The translations under genes and the position numbers were made by a program. Positions 26,531 to 36,057 of a stretch of 64,000 bases of DNA are shown here, piece by piece. The DNA is from Zobellia nedashkovskayae (GTDB taxonomy: Bacteria > Bacteroidota > Bacteroidia > Flavobacteriales > Flavobacteriaceae), in contig NZ_JADDXR010000002.1 of NCBI RefSeq assembly GCF_015330125.1, positions 4,662,685 to 4,726,684 of the forward strand, given 5' to 3'. Every line of letters begins with the position of its first letter. The first letter of the stretch is position 1. The notes under the pieces were generated by a model, which searched no databases, was not told the origin of the DNA, and worked only from the letters and a program-made list of their open reading frames with translations.

Positions 26531-28741
26531 ATGGGCAAAACTATCATAATCTCAAATAGACTACCCGTTCAATTACAAATTAGCAACGGAGACATAACCG
26601 CTATACCAAGTGTCGGTGGTCTGGCAACGGGTATGAAGTCGGTCCATTCGGGCGGCGATAGTCTTTGGATAGGCTGGAGTGGACTTACCGAAGAAGATAT
26701 TCCAAAAGAACTTGAGCCTAAAATAGATGCTGCTCTTGCTGAACACGGCTCTTCTAAAGTAAAACTTACCGAAGAAGAGGTAGATGGTTTTTACTACGGA
26801 TTCAGTAATAGAACCATTTGGCCGTTATTTCATTACTTTTTAGAATATTCAGAGTTTCAATTAGCCTATTGGGAAAGTTATAAAAAAGTAAATCAGAAAT
26901 TTGCCGATGCTATTTTAGCAAATACAGAAGATGGCGATACTATCTGGGTACACGATTACCAACTTATGTTAGTACCACAGATGGTGCGAAAAGAAAGACC
27001 TAATGTATCCATTGGTTTCTTTTTACATATTCCTTTTCCTTCATTTGAAATTTTCAGAACCCTCCCTTGGCGTGAAGAACTGTTGGAAGGCGTACTAGGT
27101 TCTGACCTTATAGGTTTCCATACATATGACTATGAAAGACACTTTCTTAGTTCCGTAAGACGTTTGTTAGGGCTTGAAGTTAGTTTTAACGATATTACCA
27201 TGGGCGACCATGTGATTAAAGTGGACTCTTTTCCCATGGGTATCGATTACAAGAAATTCAGCGATGCCGCAAAAATTCATTACAATAGAGCCGAAAGTGA
27301 GCAGTCTGAGTTACAGCAACGCTTAAATACGCATAAGGAAACGGACCCGGATGCCAAATTTATCTTATCTATAGACCGTTTGGATTATAGTAAAGGCATT
27401 GCCAAAAGACTAAACGCTTTTGAGTATTTCTTAAACAAATATCCACAGTATAAAGAAAAGGTAAGGTTGATTATATTAGCCGTTCCCTCCCGTTCTAACG
27501 TACCACAGTACCAGTTACTGAAAAGAGAAATAGATGAATTAGTTGGCCGGATTAACGGTGAATTTTCAACCGTAAGCTGGACGCCTATTTGGTATTTTTA
27601 CCGATCTATGCCGTTTGAAAACCTCATCGACTTATATACTTCTAGTGATATTGCATGGCTTACACCGTTACGTGACGGTATGAATCTTGTGGCCAAAGAA
27701 TATATTGCAACACGTACGGATCAAACCGGCGTTTTGATTTTGAGTGAAATGGCGGGTTCTGCTAACGAAATGAACGAATCATTACTGGTTAACCCTAATA
27801 ACTTTGAACAGACCGCAGACGCATTAGATGAGGCTATAAACATGCCAGTGGAAGAGCAAAAAGCACGAAATTCCGTATTACAGAAAAGATTAGCACGCTA
27901 TAACGTAGAGAAATGGGCCAATGATTTCATGACCTCTTTAAAATCTCAGAAAGAACGTGAGGCTGCCAACGTTTCTCATAAGCTTACCGATAAAATCTTT
28001 GAGTCAATATCAGAAAAATATACAACAGCAAAAAAGAGATTGCTGTTTTTGGATTACGATGGCACCTTAGCCGGTTTTCACAACGACCCTCAAAAAGCAA
28101 GTCCGGATGAACAATTGTATAAACTACTGGACATCTTAAACAATCAACCCGGTACGGTACTTTACTTAATAAGCGGTAGAGATAAAGACACCTTTACCAA
28201 ATGGTTCCTTCCTAAAAAGTACAACATGATCGTTGAGCATGGTGTTTGGATTTCACAAGAAGGAGAGCCCTTTAGAATGTTGGAAAATGTAAAAAACGAT
28301 TGGATGGAGCATGTGCGCCCTGTCTTAGAATCTTTTGTTGACCGAACCCCAGGAAGTTTTATTGAAGAGAAGAATTACAGCTTGGCTTGGCATTATAGAA
28401 AAACTGACCCGGATTTTGGCGAAAAAAGAGCCATGGAACTTTCAGAAACGTTAACCAGCCTTATTGGCACGGACGACCTAAGCTTACTTAACGGCAACAA
28501 AGTTGTTGAAGTTAAGAGCAGTAATGTAAATAAAGGCCGTGCTTCTAGCCGCATACTTGGTGAAGACGAATATGATTTTGTTTTTGCTATTGGTGATGAT
28601 TGGACAGATGAGTTCATGTTTCAAGAACTACCTGAAAGTACTGTTACGGTAAAAGTGGGACGCCAGCAGACCTCTGCTAGATTTTACGTAGAGAACACCC
28701 TAAAAGTTAGGGATCTTTTACAGAAATTTGCTAAACTGTAA
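26531..28741 (+). CDS. Fused trehalose-6-phosphate synthase/phosphatase (OtsA-OtsB)
   Basis: A 736-residue bifunctional enzyme for the OtsAB pathway. The GT20 synthase half (about 1-465) shows SNRLPVQL at 8-15, IWVHDYQLMLVPQM near 140, FFLHIPFPS, IDRLDYSKGIAKRL near 285 and the DGMNLVAKEY donor-binding loop near 378. The HAD phosphatase half begins near 500 with LFLDYDGTLAGF, the nucleophile being Asp508 and the acid Asp510, and ends with IGDDWTDEFMF as the metal-binding motif. All key residues are present in both halves, so it should make trehalose from UDP-glucose and glucose 6-phosphate in one polypeptide. Trehalose is a compatible solute, consistent with a marine life style. The next gene starts 16 bases later. 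Confidence 0.95.
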   Translation: MGKTIIISNRLPVQLQISNGDITAIPSVGGLATGMKSVHSGGDSLWIGWSGLTEEDIPKELEPKIDAALAEHGSSKVKLTEEEVDGFYYGFSNRTIWPLFHYFLEYSEFQLAYWESYKKVNQKFADAILANTEDGDTIWVHDYQLMLVPQMVRKERPNVSIGFFLHIPFPSFEIFRTLPWREELLEGVLGSDLIGFHTYDYERHFLSSVRRLLGLEVSFNDITMGDHVIKVDSFPMGIDYKKFSDAAKIHYNRAESEQSELQQRLNTHKETDPDAKFILSIDRLDYSKGIAKRLNAFEYFLNKYPQYKEKVRLIILAVPSRSNVPQYQLLKREIDELVGRINGEFSTVSWTPIWYFYRSMPFENLIDLYTSSDIAWLTPLRDGMNLVAKEYIATRTDQTGVLILSEMAGSANEMNESLLVNPNNFEQTADALDEAINMPVEEQKARNSVLQKRLARYNVEKWANDFMTSLKSQKEREAANVSHKLTDKIFESISEKYTTAKKRLLFLDYDGTLAGFHNDPQKASPDEQLYKLLDILNNQPGTVLYLISGRDKDTFTKWFLPKKYNMIVEHGVWISQEGEPFRMLENVKNDWMEHVRPVLESFVDRTPGSFIEEKNYSLAWHYRKTDPDFGEKRAMELSETLTSLIGTDDLSLLNGNKVVEVKSSNVNKGRASSRILGEDEYDFVFAIGDDWTDEFMFQELPESTVTVKVGRQQTSARFYVENTLKVRDLLQKFAKL

Positions 28742-28757
28742 AAGCTAACCCAACCAG

Positions 28758-29945
28758 ATGAGAATAAAATACGTTCTATTAATAACATTGCTATTTTCTT
28801 TACCTAACCTGCAGGCCCAACAGAATACGGAAGTATATCTTTTGGACATTAAGACGGTAAACGGTAAGACCGAAATGGTTAACCCAAGAAATATAAGCAA
28901 TAATGAAGGGTATGATAACCAACCGTCATTCTACAACGAGAACACCATTTTATTCTCATCTACCAGGAGGGGACAGACAGACATTGCCAAGTATGATATT
29001 AAATCTGGTGCGTTAACCTATATTTCAGACACGCCCCAAGGCAGTGAATATTCACCTTTAAAAATACCCGGAAAGAACTCCACTTCTGCAATACGTTTGG
29101 ATACTACGGGTCTGCAACGCCTCTACGAGTACAGTATTTGGGATGGTACCTATACGGAAATTCTTAAGGACCTTAGTATAGGATATCATGTTTGGTATGA
29201 TGAAGAAACAATTGTTTCCGCAGCATTGGGCAATGAAGGTTTAAACTTAGTTATTTCTAATATCAAAAATGGCAGTCATGACACCATTTACAATAACGTA
29301 GGCCGTTCACTTCATAAAATTCCAGATAAGAATCTCATCAGTTTTATTAGTAAAAATAGTGACCCTTGGGAGGTAAAATCCCTGAACCCAAAAACAGGTA
29401 AAATTAAAACCATCACCAGTATGTTCAAAAACACTGATGATGTATGTTGGCTTAGTAACGGCCATATTATAGCCGCCGATAATAAAACATTAATGGAGAT
29501 AGCTCCAGAAGAAAGTAAAGAATGGAAACGCTTTCTAAGGTTGGATAAAAAAGGACTGAACAACATTAGCCGTATTGCCGTGAGCCCAAACGGCAGCCAC
29601 TTATCTGTAGTGGTAGAGCAAACTCCAGAAGCTATTGTACAAAATCAATTAGATGCCTACAATGCTAGAGACCTGAAAGCTTTTTTAAATACCTATTCAG
29701 AAGATATACAAGTGTTCAATTTTCCGAATGAACTAAGTTTTGAGGGCAAAGAAGTATTAAAGGAAAGGTATGGAGCTTTTTTTGAATCGACTCCGGACTT
29801 ACACTGCAAAATCAAAAACCGCATTATTATTGGTAATAAAATCATAGATAAAGAAAAAGTTACCATAAATGGAGAAACCCATTGGGTGGTTGCCATTTAT
29901 GAAGTAGAAAACGGCAAAATTGCCAAAGTAACTTTTGTCCGTTAA
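28758..29945 (+). CDS. Exported TolB-like propeller protein with C-terminal SnoaL-like domain
   Basis: A 395-residue exported protein with signal peptide (cleavage after LQA near residue 20). Residues about 25-290 are a WD40-like/TolB propeller (NQPSFYNENTILFSSTRRGQTDIAKYDIKSG; ISRIAVSPNGSHLSVVV). Residues about 298-395 form an NTF2-like SnoaL/steroid-isomerase-type domain (VQNQLDAYNARDLKAFLNTYSEDIQVFNFP). This domain order is one I do not recognise as a named architecture. No catalytic residues can be assigned. It is placed between otsAB (16-base gap) and an MFS gene (6-base gap), so the three are likely one operon, but its role in it is unknown. Confidence 0.8.
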   Translation: MRIKYVLLITLLFSLPNLQAQQNTEVYLLDIKTVNGKTEMVNPRNISNNEGYDNQPSFYNENTILFSSTRRGQTDIAKYDIKSGALTYISDTPQGSEYSPLKIPGKNSTSAIRLDTTGLQRLYEYSIWDGTYTEILKDLSIGYHVWYDEETIVSAALGNEGLNLVISNIKNGSHDTIYNNVGRSLHKIPDKNLISFISKNSDPWEVKSLNPKTGKIKTITSMFKNTDDVCWLSNGHIIAADNKTLMEIAPEESKEWKRFLRLDKKGLNNISRIAVSPNGSHLSVVVEQTPEAIVQNQLDAYNARDLKAFLNTYSEDIQVFNFPNELSFEGKEVLKERYGAFFESTPDLHCKIKNRIIIGNKIIDKEKVTINGETHWVVAIYEVENGKIAKVTFVR

Positions 29946-29951
29946 AGTCTA

Positions 29952-31121
29952 TTGAAACCGCGCTTTCACATTCTTCCAATAATTATCCTCTCGCAATTTG
30001 CCTGCACCTCTTTATGGTTTGCTGGCAATGCCATTGTAGATGAGCTTACCCTAAAAACGGGATTAGGGCCAGAAATTATTGGTTACGTCCTATCTTCTGT
30101 ACAATTGGGTTTTATTATAGGCACACTGGTTTTTGGCCTTTTTATGATTGCAGACCGGTTTTCGCCTTCACGTGTGTTTATGATTTGCTCAATTTTGGCA
30201 GCACTTTGTAACTTTCTATTGCTTTCCGAAGTGTTATCTAAGTGGACGCTCCTCTTTGCCCGTTTTGGAACGGGATTTTTTCTTGCCGGTATTTATCCCG
30301 TAGGAATGAAAATAGCAGCAGATTATTATCAAAAAGGACTAGGTAAAGCTTTGGGATATTTAGTAGGAGCACTAGTTTTGGGAACGGCATTTCCGTATTT
30401 TGTAAGTGGTACTAGTTTGGGAAGCGATTTTACTTTGGTCATAAAAATAACCTCGGCACTCGCAATAATAGGCGGATTGATATTATGGATGTTTGTACCC
30501 AACGGCCCTTTTAGGAAGCCTAGCTCTAAATTATCCCTAGGTGCCGGACCCTTGCTATTTAAACTCCATAGTTTTAGACAGGCTGCCTTTGGTTACTTTG
30601 GCCATATGTGGGAACTTTATGCCTTTTGGGCCTTTACACCACTGGCCATACAAACCTATAATGATATTAGCGGTTCCGAACTCTCCGTTGCCCTATCTAC
30701 AGGTATTATCATTGCTTTAGGCGGCCTCTCATGTGTTTTAGGTGGATTACTATCCTTGCGGACTGGCAGCCGTAAAGTGGCGGTGATATCATTACTCCTT
30801 TCCGGTCTTTTCTGCTTGCTTTCTCCCCTACTCTTTATACTTCCTACTTCATTATTTTTAATAGGATGGGGATTTTGGGGTATGGCAGTCACGGCAGATT
30901 CTCCACAATTCTCAAACTTAGTAGCTGGCTCAGTACCACCAGAACTAAAAGGTACGGCCTTGACGCTCGTAAACTGTATTGGCTTTGCCGTGAGCATCTT
31001 CAGCATACAATTGCTTTCTGCCCTAGCGGAGACAATTGATGTCACCTACCTATTTACTGTATTGGCTTTAGGCCCTGCCATTGGGCTTTTTGGACTACTT
31101 GGCAAGCAGTATAAAGCCTAG
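29952..31121 (+). CDS. Major facilitator superfamily transporter
   Basis: A 389-residue, 12-helix MFS protein. The first loop after helix 2 has the degenerate signature GLFMIADRFSPSRVFM, where the usual Gly-Xaa-Xaa-Xaa-Asp-Arg core is kept as Ala-Asp-Arg, and helix 4 carries the RFGTGFFLAGIYPVGMKIAADYY pattern seen in sugar or metabolite carriers. It begins with TTG at 29952, only 6 bases after the previous stop; the first internal ATG would remove two membrane helices. Substrate is unknown; co-transcription with otsAB suggests a link to sugars or osmolytes, which is inference. Confidence 0.85.
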   Translation: MKPRFHILPIIILSQFACTSLWFAGNAIVDELTLKTGLGPEIIGYVLSSVQLGFIIGTLVFGLFMIADRFSPSRVFMICSILAALCNFLLLSEVLSKWTLLFARFGTGFFLAGIYPVGMKIAADYYQKGLGKALGYLVGALVLGTAFPYFVSGTSLGSDFTLVIKITSALAIIGGLILWMFVPNGPFRKPSSKLSLGAGPLLFKLHSFRQAAFGYFGHMWELYAFWAFTPLAIQTYNDISGSELSVALSTGIIIALGGLSCVLGGLLSLRTGSRKVAVISLLLSGLFCLLSPLLFILPTSLFLIGWGFWGMAVTADSPQFSNLVAGSVPPELKGTALTLVNCIGFAVSIFSIQLLSALAETIDVTYLFTVLALGPAIGLFGLLGKQYKA

Positions 31122-31386
31122 ATTAAACACTTCAAACTACATTTATAGGATATAAGTACTTTAAGATGTATACCTAATTTGCATTAAAATTTCGCTTCAA
31201 ACCCATCAATTGTATGGAAAATAAAGGCTGTTGGTCATTTGTCGATTAGCAAGTGAAACTAGCAGACATCAGCACGTAAAAATACCATGACAAACCAATA
31301 GAAACAAGGCCTAAGACACTGGTTTTAACAATAATAGACTCCTACTAGACGTTAAATATATGTAAGAATTAACCTATAATAAGTAT

Positions 31387-32535
31387 ATGGTGATAAACTA
31401 CACACCCCCGATCTCTAGCAAAAACATAGTAATCTTTCTTTTATTGCTATGCACAATATTGTGCCATTCACAAAATCTAGTAGTTAACCCCAGTTTTGAG
31501 GAATTTATTGCCTGCCCTGATAATTTGGGTATTGCAAAGAATAACATAGTAGGCTGGTCCGTACCCACAGACGGAACTACGGACTATTTTAATACCTGTA
31601 GCGTTGCCATGGGCGTGCCCTATAACTTTAATGGAAATCAGAAACCAAAGAACGGGGTGGGATATTTGGGCTTTTATTTATTTGCTGCCAATGATTATCG
31701 AGAATTTGCGCAGGGTCAATTAATGGAACCCCTTATAAAAGACACTGAATATATAGTCAGTTTCTATATTAGTTTGGCCGAAAAATCTAAATATGGTCTA
31801 AAATATATAGGAGTTCTATTCTCTGAGAACGAGCTAACTAAGTCAAATTCCAAATCTCTAATAAAATATATAAAGCCAGAGTCGGGAGTGATTAATTTTA
31901 CAGAGATTGGAAATCCCAAATACTTTGCGGACAAAGAGGAATGGATGTACATATCCTTCAAAACAAAAGCAAGGGGAGGTGAACTTTTTTTTACGATCGG
32001 CAATTTTAGAAACAACCTATCTACGGTAAAGAGTACTACTAAAGGAATTAAAAGTGCTGGCTATTATTATTTGGACATGGTATCTATTAAACCGGTTATG
32101 AATGATCCTTTTGATAGAGATTTGCAGCTAGATACAAACTATGTACTGAATGATGTTCTTTTTAAAACTAACGAGTATTCTTTGGACGAGAAGGCCAAGA
32201 ATAGTCTTAAAATTTTGGCCGATAAATTGAATAATGATCCATCATTACATTTAACGGTTCATACACATACGGATACTGACGGATCAGACCAGTATAACAA
32301 ATCACTTTCTACAAAACGAGCATTGGCGATAACCCAATACTTAGTTCTATTGGGTGCAGACAAAGAACGTTTGGATTTTCTTGGTCATGGTGGGGAAAAG
32401 CCCATTGCCGATAATTCCCAGCCCGAAGGCAAGAAAAAAAACCGCAGAGCGGAATTCCAACTTTCTAGAGGCCGATTCAAAGATTTAGAAACCAACACTG
32501 GTTTTGCGGAGACTATTTTTGAAGATGAACAGTAA
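31387..32535 (+). CDS. Outer-membrane OmpA-family protein
   Basis: A 382-residue protein with an uncleaved-looking or Sec signal (hydrophobic stretch about residues 13-27 ending in His-Ser-Gln), an N-terminal jelly-roll-like domain beginning LVVNPSFEEFIACPDN (a pattern common in Bacteroidota surface proteins), and a C-terminal OmpA peptidoglycan-binding domain from about 255. There the FKTNEYSLDEKAKNSLKILADKL, HTHTDTDGSDQYNKSLSTKRA and GEKPIADNSQPEGKKKNRRAEF motifs are complete, including the Asp and Arg that bind meso-diaminopimelate. It probably anchors an outer-membrane or surface domain to the cell wall. It is monocistronic, with a 265-base gap upstream in which I see no further gene. Confidence 0.88.
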   Translation: MVINYTPPISSKNIVIFLLLLCTILCHSQNLVVNPSFEEFIACPDNLGIAKNNIVGWSVPTDGTTDYFNTCSVAMGVPYNFNGNQKPKNGVGYLGFYLFAANDYREFAQGQLMEPLIKDTEYIVSFYISLAEKSKYGLKYIGVLFSENELTKSNSKSLIKYIKPESGVINFTEIGNPKYFADKEEWMYISFKTKARGGELFFTIGNFRNNLSTVKSTTKGIKSAGYYYLDMVSIKPVMNDPFDRDLQLDTNYVLNDVLFKTNEYSLDEKAKNSLKILADKLNNDPSLHLTVHTHTDTDGSDQYNKSLSTKRALAITQYLVLLGADKERLDFLGHGGEKPIADNSQPEGKKKNRRAEFQLSRGRFKDLETNTGFAETIFEDEQ

Positions 32536-32736
32536 AGTTTACTCGGAGCCATTCTTTTATACTACCCAGTTCTAATTTAAACTGAATTCTTAAACGAGAA
32601 TAGCACAAGCTTTGGCCATGGCTCAAGCAAACAACACCCCTTTATGAATATTACGCAATTCTGTAAGAATCTAAGTACGTAAATATTATATTGCAGAAGT
32701 AAACTGCAAACGAGCAGCTTGCCAAACAAGAACAAA

Positions 32737-33684
32737 ATGCTGAATATTAAATCACTTTTTTTCTTTTTAGCCCTAATCTGGTTAAACTCCTGTTCAGGTC
32801 AAAAAACGGAATTGATTGCACTCCCTTTTGAACAAGATCTATTTCCCGAAGGAATTACAATAGACAGCAGAACTAAAACAGTATATCTGAACAGTCTTAA
32901 ACACAACAAAATAGTAAGTAGCTCTATTGATGGGAGTAATCCTAAGACATTTCTAGAATCTAACGAATATAACTATCTGTCTGGCTTTGGAATGACTATA
33001 AAAGGAGATACCTTATATGCTCTTGGCAATACATTGCCAGAAGATAAAAACAGTTCTATTCTTTTGTTTTTACAACTTTCTACAGGAGACCTTATTGATT
33101 CCTACACTCTCAACGATTCAGATTTTCATTATTGGAACGATTTAGCCGTTAGTTCTACTAATGAGATTTTTATAACGGATTCTGAAAGTAATAAAATCTA
33201 TAAAATAAAAAGACCTGATAAAAGCATAGCGGTTTTTTTAGATAATAAAGCTATTCCAAACTGCAACGGGATTACTATTTCCCCTAATGACAAACATCTA
33301 TACTTGGCATCAAATAATGGAATTGCTATTGTTGATCTGTCGTCCAAAAAACTAATGAACAAACCTAAAGAGGAGTATTCCAGTATTGATGGCTTAAAAT
33401 ATTATAAAAATAATTTATACGGAATCGTAAACGGTTGGGGTGAACAATCCCAAAACGGACTGTTTAAATATGAACTTAATTCTACTGGTACGGAAATTCT
33501 AAAAAGCAAAAAATTAGTAGAGTTTACAGAGCGTTTCAGAATTCCTACCACTTTTGACATTTGCGACGGATACATCTATTTTATAACGAATACACAAATA
33601 GATAACCTAGATGGTAACACCAATAAGATTATAGACACAAACAAGCTAGAGCCCTATAGAATGATGAAAATTAAAGTGGAATGA
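32737..33684 (+). CDS. SMP-30/gluconolactonase-like lipoprotein
   Basis: A 315-residue lipoprotein, read from the ATG at 32737 since that gives a clean signal peptide with lipobox Leu-Asn-Ser-Cys; a TTG six codons upstream (32719) is also in frame. The body is a six-bladed propeller in the SMP-30/NHL style: FPEGITIDSRTKTVYLNSLKHNKI, FHYWNDLAVSSTNEIFITDSESNKIYKI and NCNGITISPNDKHLYLASNNGIAIVDL. The Asn-Gly-Ile...Asp-Gly repeats resemble metal-coordinating positions of SMP-30 lactonases, but enzymatic activity is not certain. It stands alone and converges on a minus-strand lipoprotein gene. Confidence 0.75.
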   Translation: MLNIKSLFFFLALIWLNSCSGQKTELIALPFEQDLFPEGITIDSRTKTVYLNSLKHNKIVSSSIDGSNPKTFLESNEYNYLSGFGMTIKGDTLYALGNTLPEDKNSSILLFLQLSTGDLIDSYTLNDSDFHYWNDLAVSSTNEIFITDSESNKIYKIKRPDKSIAVFLDNKAIPNCNGITISPNDKHLYLASNNGIAIVDLSSKKLMNKPKEEYSSIDGLKYYKNNLYGIVNGWGEQSQNGLFKYELNSTGTEILKSKKLVEFTERFRIPTTFDICDGYIYFITNTQIDNLDGNTNKIIDTNKLEPYRMMKIKVE

Positions 33685-33695
33685 AATATCTTGTA

Positions 33696-33727
33696 TAAAA
33701 AAAAGGTGAAGCATTTAGCTTCACCTT
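33696..33727 (-). terminator. Minus-strand intrinsic terminator
   Basis: A perfect 10-bp stem, AAGGTGAAGC at 33703-33712 and GCTTCACCTT at 33718-33727, with an ATTTA loop. The A-run at 33696-33704 becomes the T-run on the minus strand, so it terminates the lipoprotein gene at 33750-34244. It may also slow read-through from the plus-strand SMP-30-like gene. Confidence 0.85.
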
Positions 33728-33749
33728 AATACTATGCTACAGAAACTAT

Positions 33750-34244
33750 TTATTTTTGACAAAGTGTTGCTGTAAACGTACCTTCAATATCGTTTTCTGC
33801 TTTAGTGTCACCTCCTCTTACTCTTCCTGAGATACTTGTTTCCGTAACTTCGGTAATAATTACCCCTGCTCCAAAAAAGGAAGCCGTTCCTGAATCCTCT
33901 CCATCTTTATAGAAGAAATAAGGGCCTTTTCCATCATACTCACCGGGTGTTAATTCTGTATCAGATGCTACGAAAAAGGAAATATCTCCAATAGATTGAA
34001 ACTCATCACATTCTTCCGTTTCACTAAAAAGTTTGAATTCATAACCTGCATCTCCAAAACTTTCTCCTTTTGTAAAATGTATAGTTGCAGGTGTAAAGGC
34101 TTCAGAATTTAAAAAACCCGATACGGCTGCTGTACTAATTTCAGCTTCTTTAGAACCTTCTTCCTCTCCATCATCTGTTGAACAGGAAATAAAAAAGGTA
34201 CTACATGCCAATACAAGACTTGGGATAATAAACTTACGTTTCAT
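33750..34244 (-). CDS. Small lipoprotein of unknown function
   Basis: A 164-residue lipoprotein: Lys-Arg-Lys start, hydrophobic core and lipobox Phe-Ile-Ser-Cys at about residue 21, followed by an acidic linker (STDDGEEEGSKEAE) typical of Bacteroidota outer-membrane lipoproteins. The rest is beta-rich (INSEAFTPATIHFTKGE-like pattern, GDISFFVASDTELTPGEYDG, SISGRVRGG, EGTFTATLCQK) and ends in a Cys. It resembles small DUF6252-like or immunoglobulin-fold lipoproteins, but I do not assign a family. It is transcribed alone from the long AT-rich gap and has its own terminator. Confidence 0.75.
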   Translation of the reverse strand: MKRKFIIPSLVLACSTFFISCSTDDGEEEGSKEAEISTAAVSGFLNSEAFTPATIHFTKGESFGDAGYEFKLFSETEECDEFQSIGDISFFVASDTELTPGEYDGKGPYFFYKDGEDSGTASFFGAGVIITEVTETSISGRVRGGDTKAENDIEGTFTATLCQK

Positions 34245-34746
34245 TTATATCTATTTTAAAGTTTAGAGAAGATTGAACGAATAAAACATTCTTTTATTTA
34301 GTTAAGCCATGCATTAGTTTTATTATATCCTAAGTTCAAACGATAAATTATTAATTCCGCAGACAACAGAATTGGTATATCAATAATCAAAATAAAAAAG
34401 AGTAGTCAGGATCTAGTAAATAACTTTAAACTTTACCAAAAAGGTTTCCGTAATTTTATAAGCAAAATAAAACTCAATTGAAAAGCAATACTACACACAA
34501 GCAGAAAGTAATATTTTTTAGGCGTTTTGATTTTTATAATAGGAATACCACATTAATTTAATTTTAACATAAATTACTAAATTTCAATTATTTATAATAT
34601 TTTAGATTTATATTTAAAAAAATTGAATAGTTAAAATTTTTAATTAAGCAAGTTAGTTCCCCTAGTATTTATTGACAGAAACATTATTCCCCCATTTGTT
34701 GTAAAAACAACCAATTGTATAGAATAATAACCAATAATTATATACT
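34245..34746. other. AT-rich intergenic stretch
   Basis: About 500 bases of very AT-rich DNA between a divergent gene pair (the small lipoprotein to the left, the SnoaL protein to the right). I find no credible reading frame, tRNA or hairpin with a T-run. It presumably holds both promoters; a CTAAACTTTA-like sequence on the minus strand is one mismatch from TAnnTTTG. Confidence 0.6.
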
Positions 34747-35280
34747 ATGAGAACAATTAACAAGATTACGCTTTTTACGCTTGCTGTACTTTTTACTCCG
34801 TTAATTTTTAACGCGCAAGAAATTTCGGCTACTATGGAGTTCGAGAATGCCGAAGCCAATGTAGCAATCGTATCGAATTACGTCAATGCACTTCAAAACG
34901 AAGATGTGCAAACTATGGTAGCACAATTAGCAGATGATGCAAAAATTTATGGTCTAACTGGAGGTCCTTCAAACGAAATGAGCCCCACACAGTTATCCGA
35001 ATATTACAAGGAAAGCTTTGCAACCACTAAACATAAGATTGACGAAAACACAGCCTATGCACCTATAAAAGTGACTGGTGGAATAAACGAGGGCGAGTGG
35101 GTCATGGTTTGGACTACCGATACCATTAGCCATAAGGAAACAGGTCAAGAGATTGCGATACCTGCGCAGGTAACCTGTATTTTAGAAAACGGTAAAATTG
35201 CGATGATGGCCCATTATTACGATCAATTGAATGTGATGATGTCTATGGGCTACACGCTACAACCCCCTTCGAAAGAATGA
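34747..35280 (+). CDS. Exported NTF2/SnoaL-like protein
   Basis: A 177-residue exported protein with signal peptide (hydrophobic 8-21, cleavage after FNA) and a single NTF2-like cone domain: VAIVSNYVNALQNEDVQTMVAQLADDAKIYGLTGG, then the beta strands GEWVMVWTTDTISH and ILENGKIAMMAHYYDQLNVMMSMG. Such domains bind small ligands or act as isomerases or hydratases; the reaction is not predictable. It is monocistronic with a terminator immediately behind. The same fold appears fused to a propeller at 28758-29945, though the two are not obviously close paralogues. Confidence 0.82.
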   Translation: MRTINKITLFTLAVLFTPLIFNAQEISATMEFENAEANVAIVSNYVNALQNEDVQTMVAQLADDAKIYGLTGGPSNEMSPTQLSEYYKESFATTKHKIDENTAYAPIKVTGGINEGEWVMVWTTDTISHKETGQEIAIPAQVTCILENGKIAMMAHYYDQLNVMMSMGYTLQPPSKE

Positions 35281-35303
35281 ATAAACTTTTCTTATTGATT
35301 TTT

Positions 35304-35332
35304 AAACCCAGAAGTTTTTTCTGGGTTTTGCT
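35304..35332 (+). terminator. Intrinsic terminator after the SnoaL gene
   Basis: AAACCCAGAA at 35304-35313 pairs with TTCTGGGTTT at 35319-35328 around a 5-base loop and continues into a short T-rich stretch. Confidence 0.85.
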
Positions 35333-36057
35333 TTTAAAATATAATAAGCTGCACAGCCATTGACAGATTTTGTAAAGGGAAATTGCTAGAAAAACTAGCA
35401 ACCCTTTTTCCGCCTGAATTCGTTGTTTTACGATTCTTTGAGCAACAAAATGATATTATTTTCGAGACAAGGGTATTATTCAATTCTTTATTGGACTAAA
35501 GATTATTTACTATTTATGAAAATATATAATAAATCTTCTAACGTAATATTGACTTGGCAGCGTGGAAAAAAAATGGCTACAACACAACCTATAAAAAATA
35601 CGAGTTTTGTTTTTTAGCGCTAAGGTTTAAGTATATTTAAAATGTCGCGAAATCTTTAGAATTTAGCTTTTGACCAGAAAAAATAAATCAAAACTAAGAG
35701 ATTGCGCTAGTTCCGTAGCGGAAAGCAAACGCTAATTTGCTCCCGGAATGTTCATAACTAAACCGGAATGGATACTAGACTTTTTAAATAGTAAAAAGTC
35801 GTTATTTTTAGGAGTATTCACTGCTCATTTAACCTTAGCTATTACCATTGACAATTTTGGAAAAACATATAAAACATATCTGACCGAATTAACTAATGCG
35901 TAAAAAGAACTTGGCATAACACCGCTTATACTGTATTCTAAATTCCTTTTAAAATACTTTCGGATTTCTTATTTAGTTTGTATTCACTAAATTAAGTGCT
36001 TAAAATGCGCATCTAACTGTACACAAAGTGTTGGAAGCCAACTAAACACAAATTCTT
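35333..36057. other. 725-base region without a confident gene; structured middle part
   Basis: No frame here looks like a conserved protein. A 51-codon ORF at 35748-35903 (MFITKPEW start, Ala stop) and a 64-codon TTG ORF at 35423-35617 have atypical composition. At 35711-35740 two small hairpins stand side by side (TTCCG-tag-CGGAA and GCAAA-cgctaa-TTTGC), followed by two CCGGAAT copies. The GC-richer patch in an otherwise AT-rich gap suggests a degraded repeat element or a structured RNA; neither is proven. Confidence 0.4.

Noticed and set aside
35423..35617. 64-codon TTG-started ORF after the SnoaL gene
   Set aside because: Amino-acid make-up is random-looking (many Tyr, Lys, Ser runs), no start context and no recognised family; treated as gap sequence.
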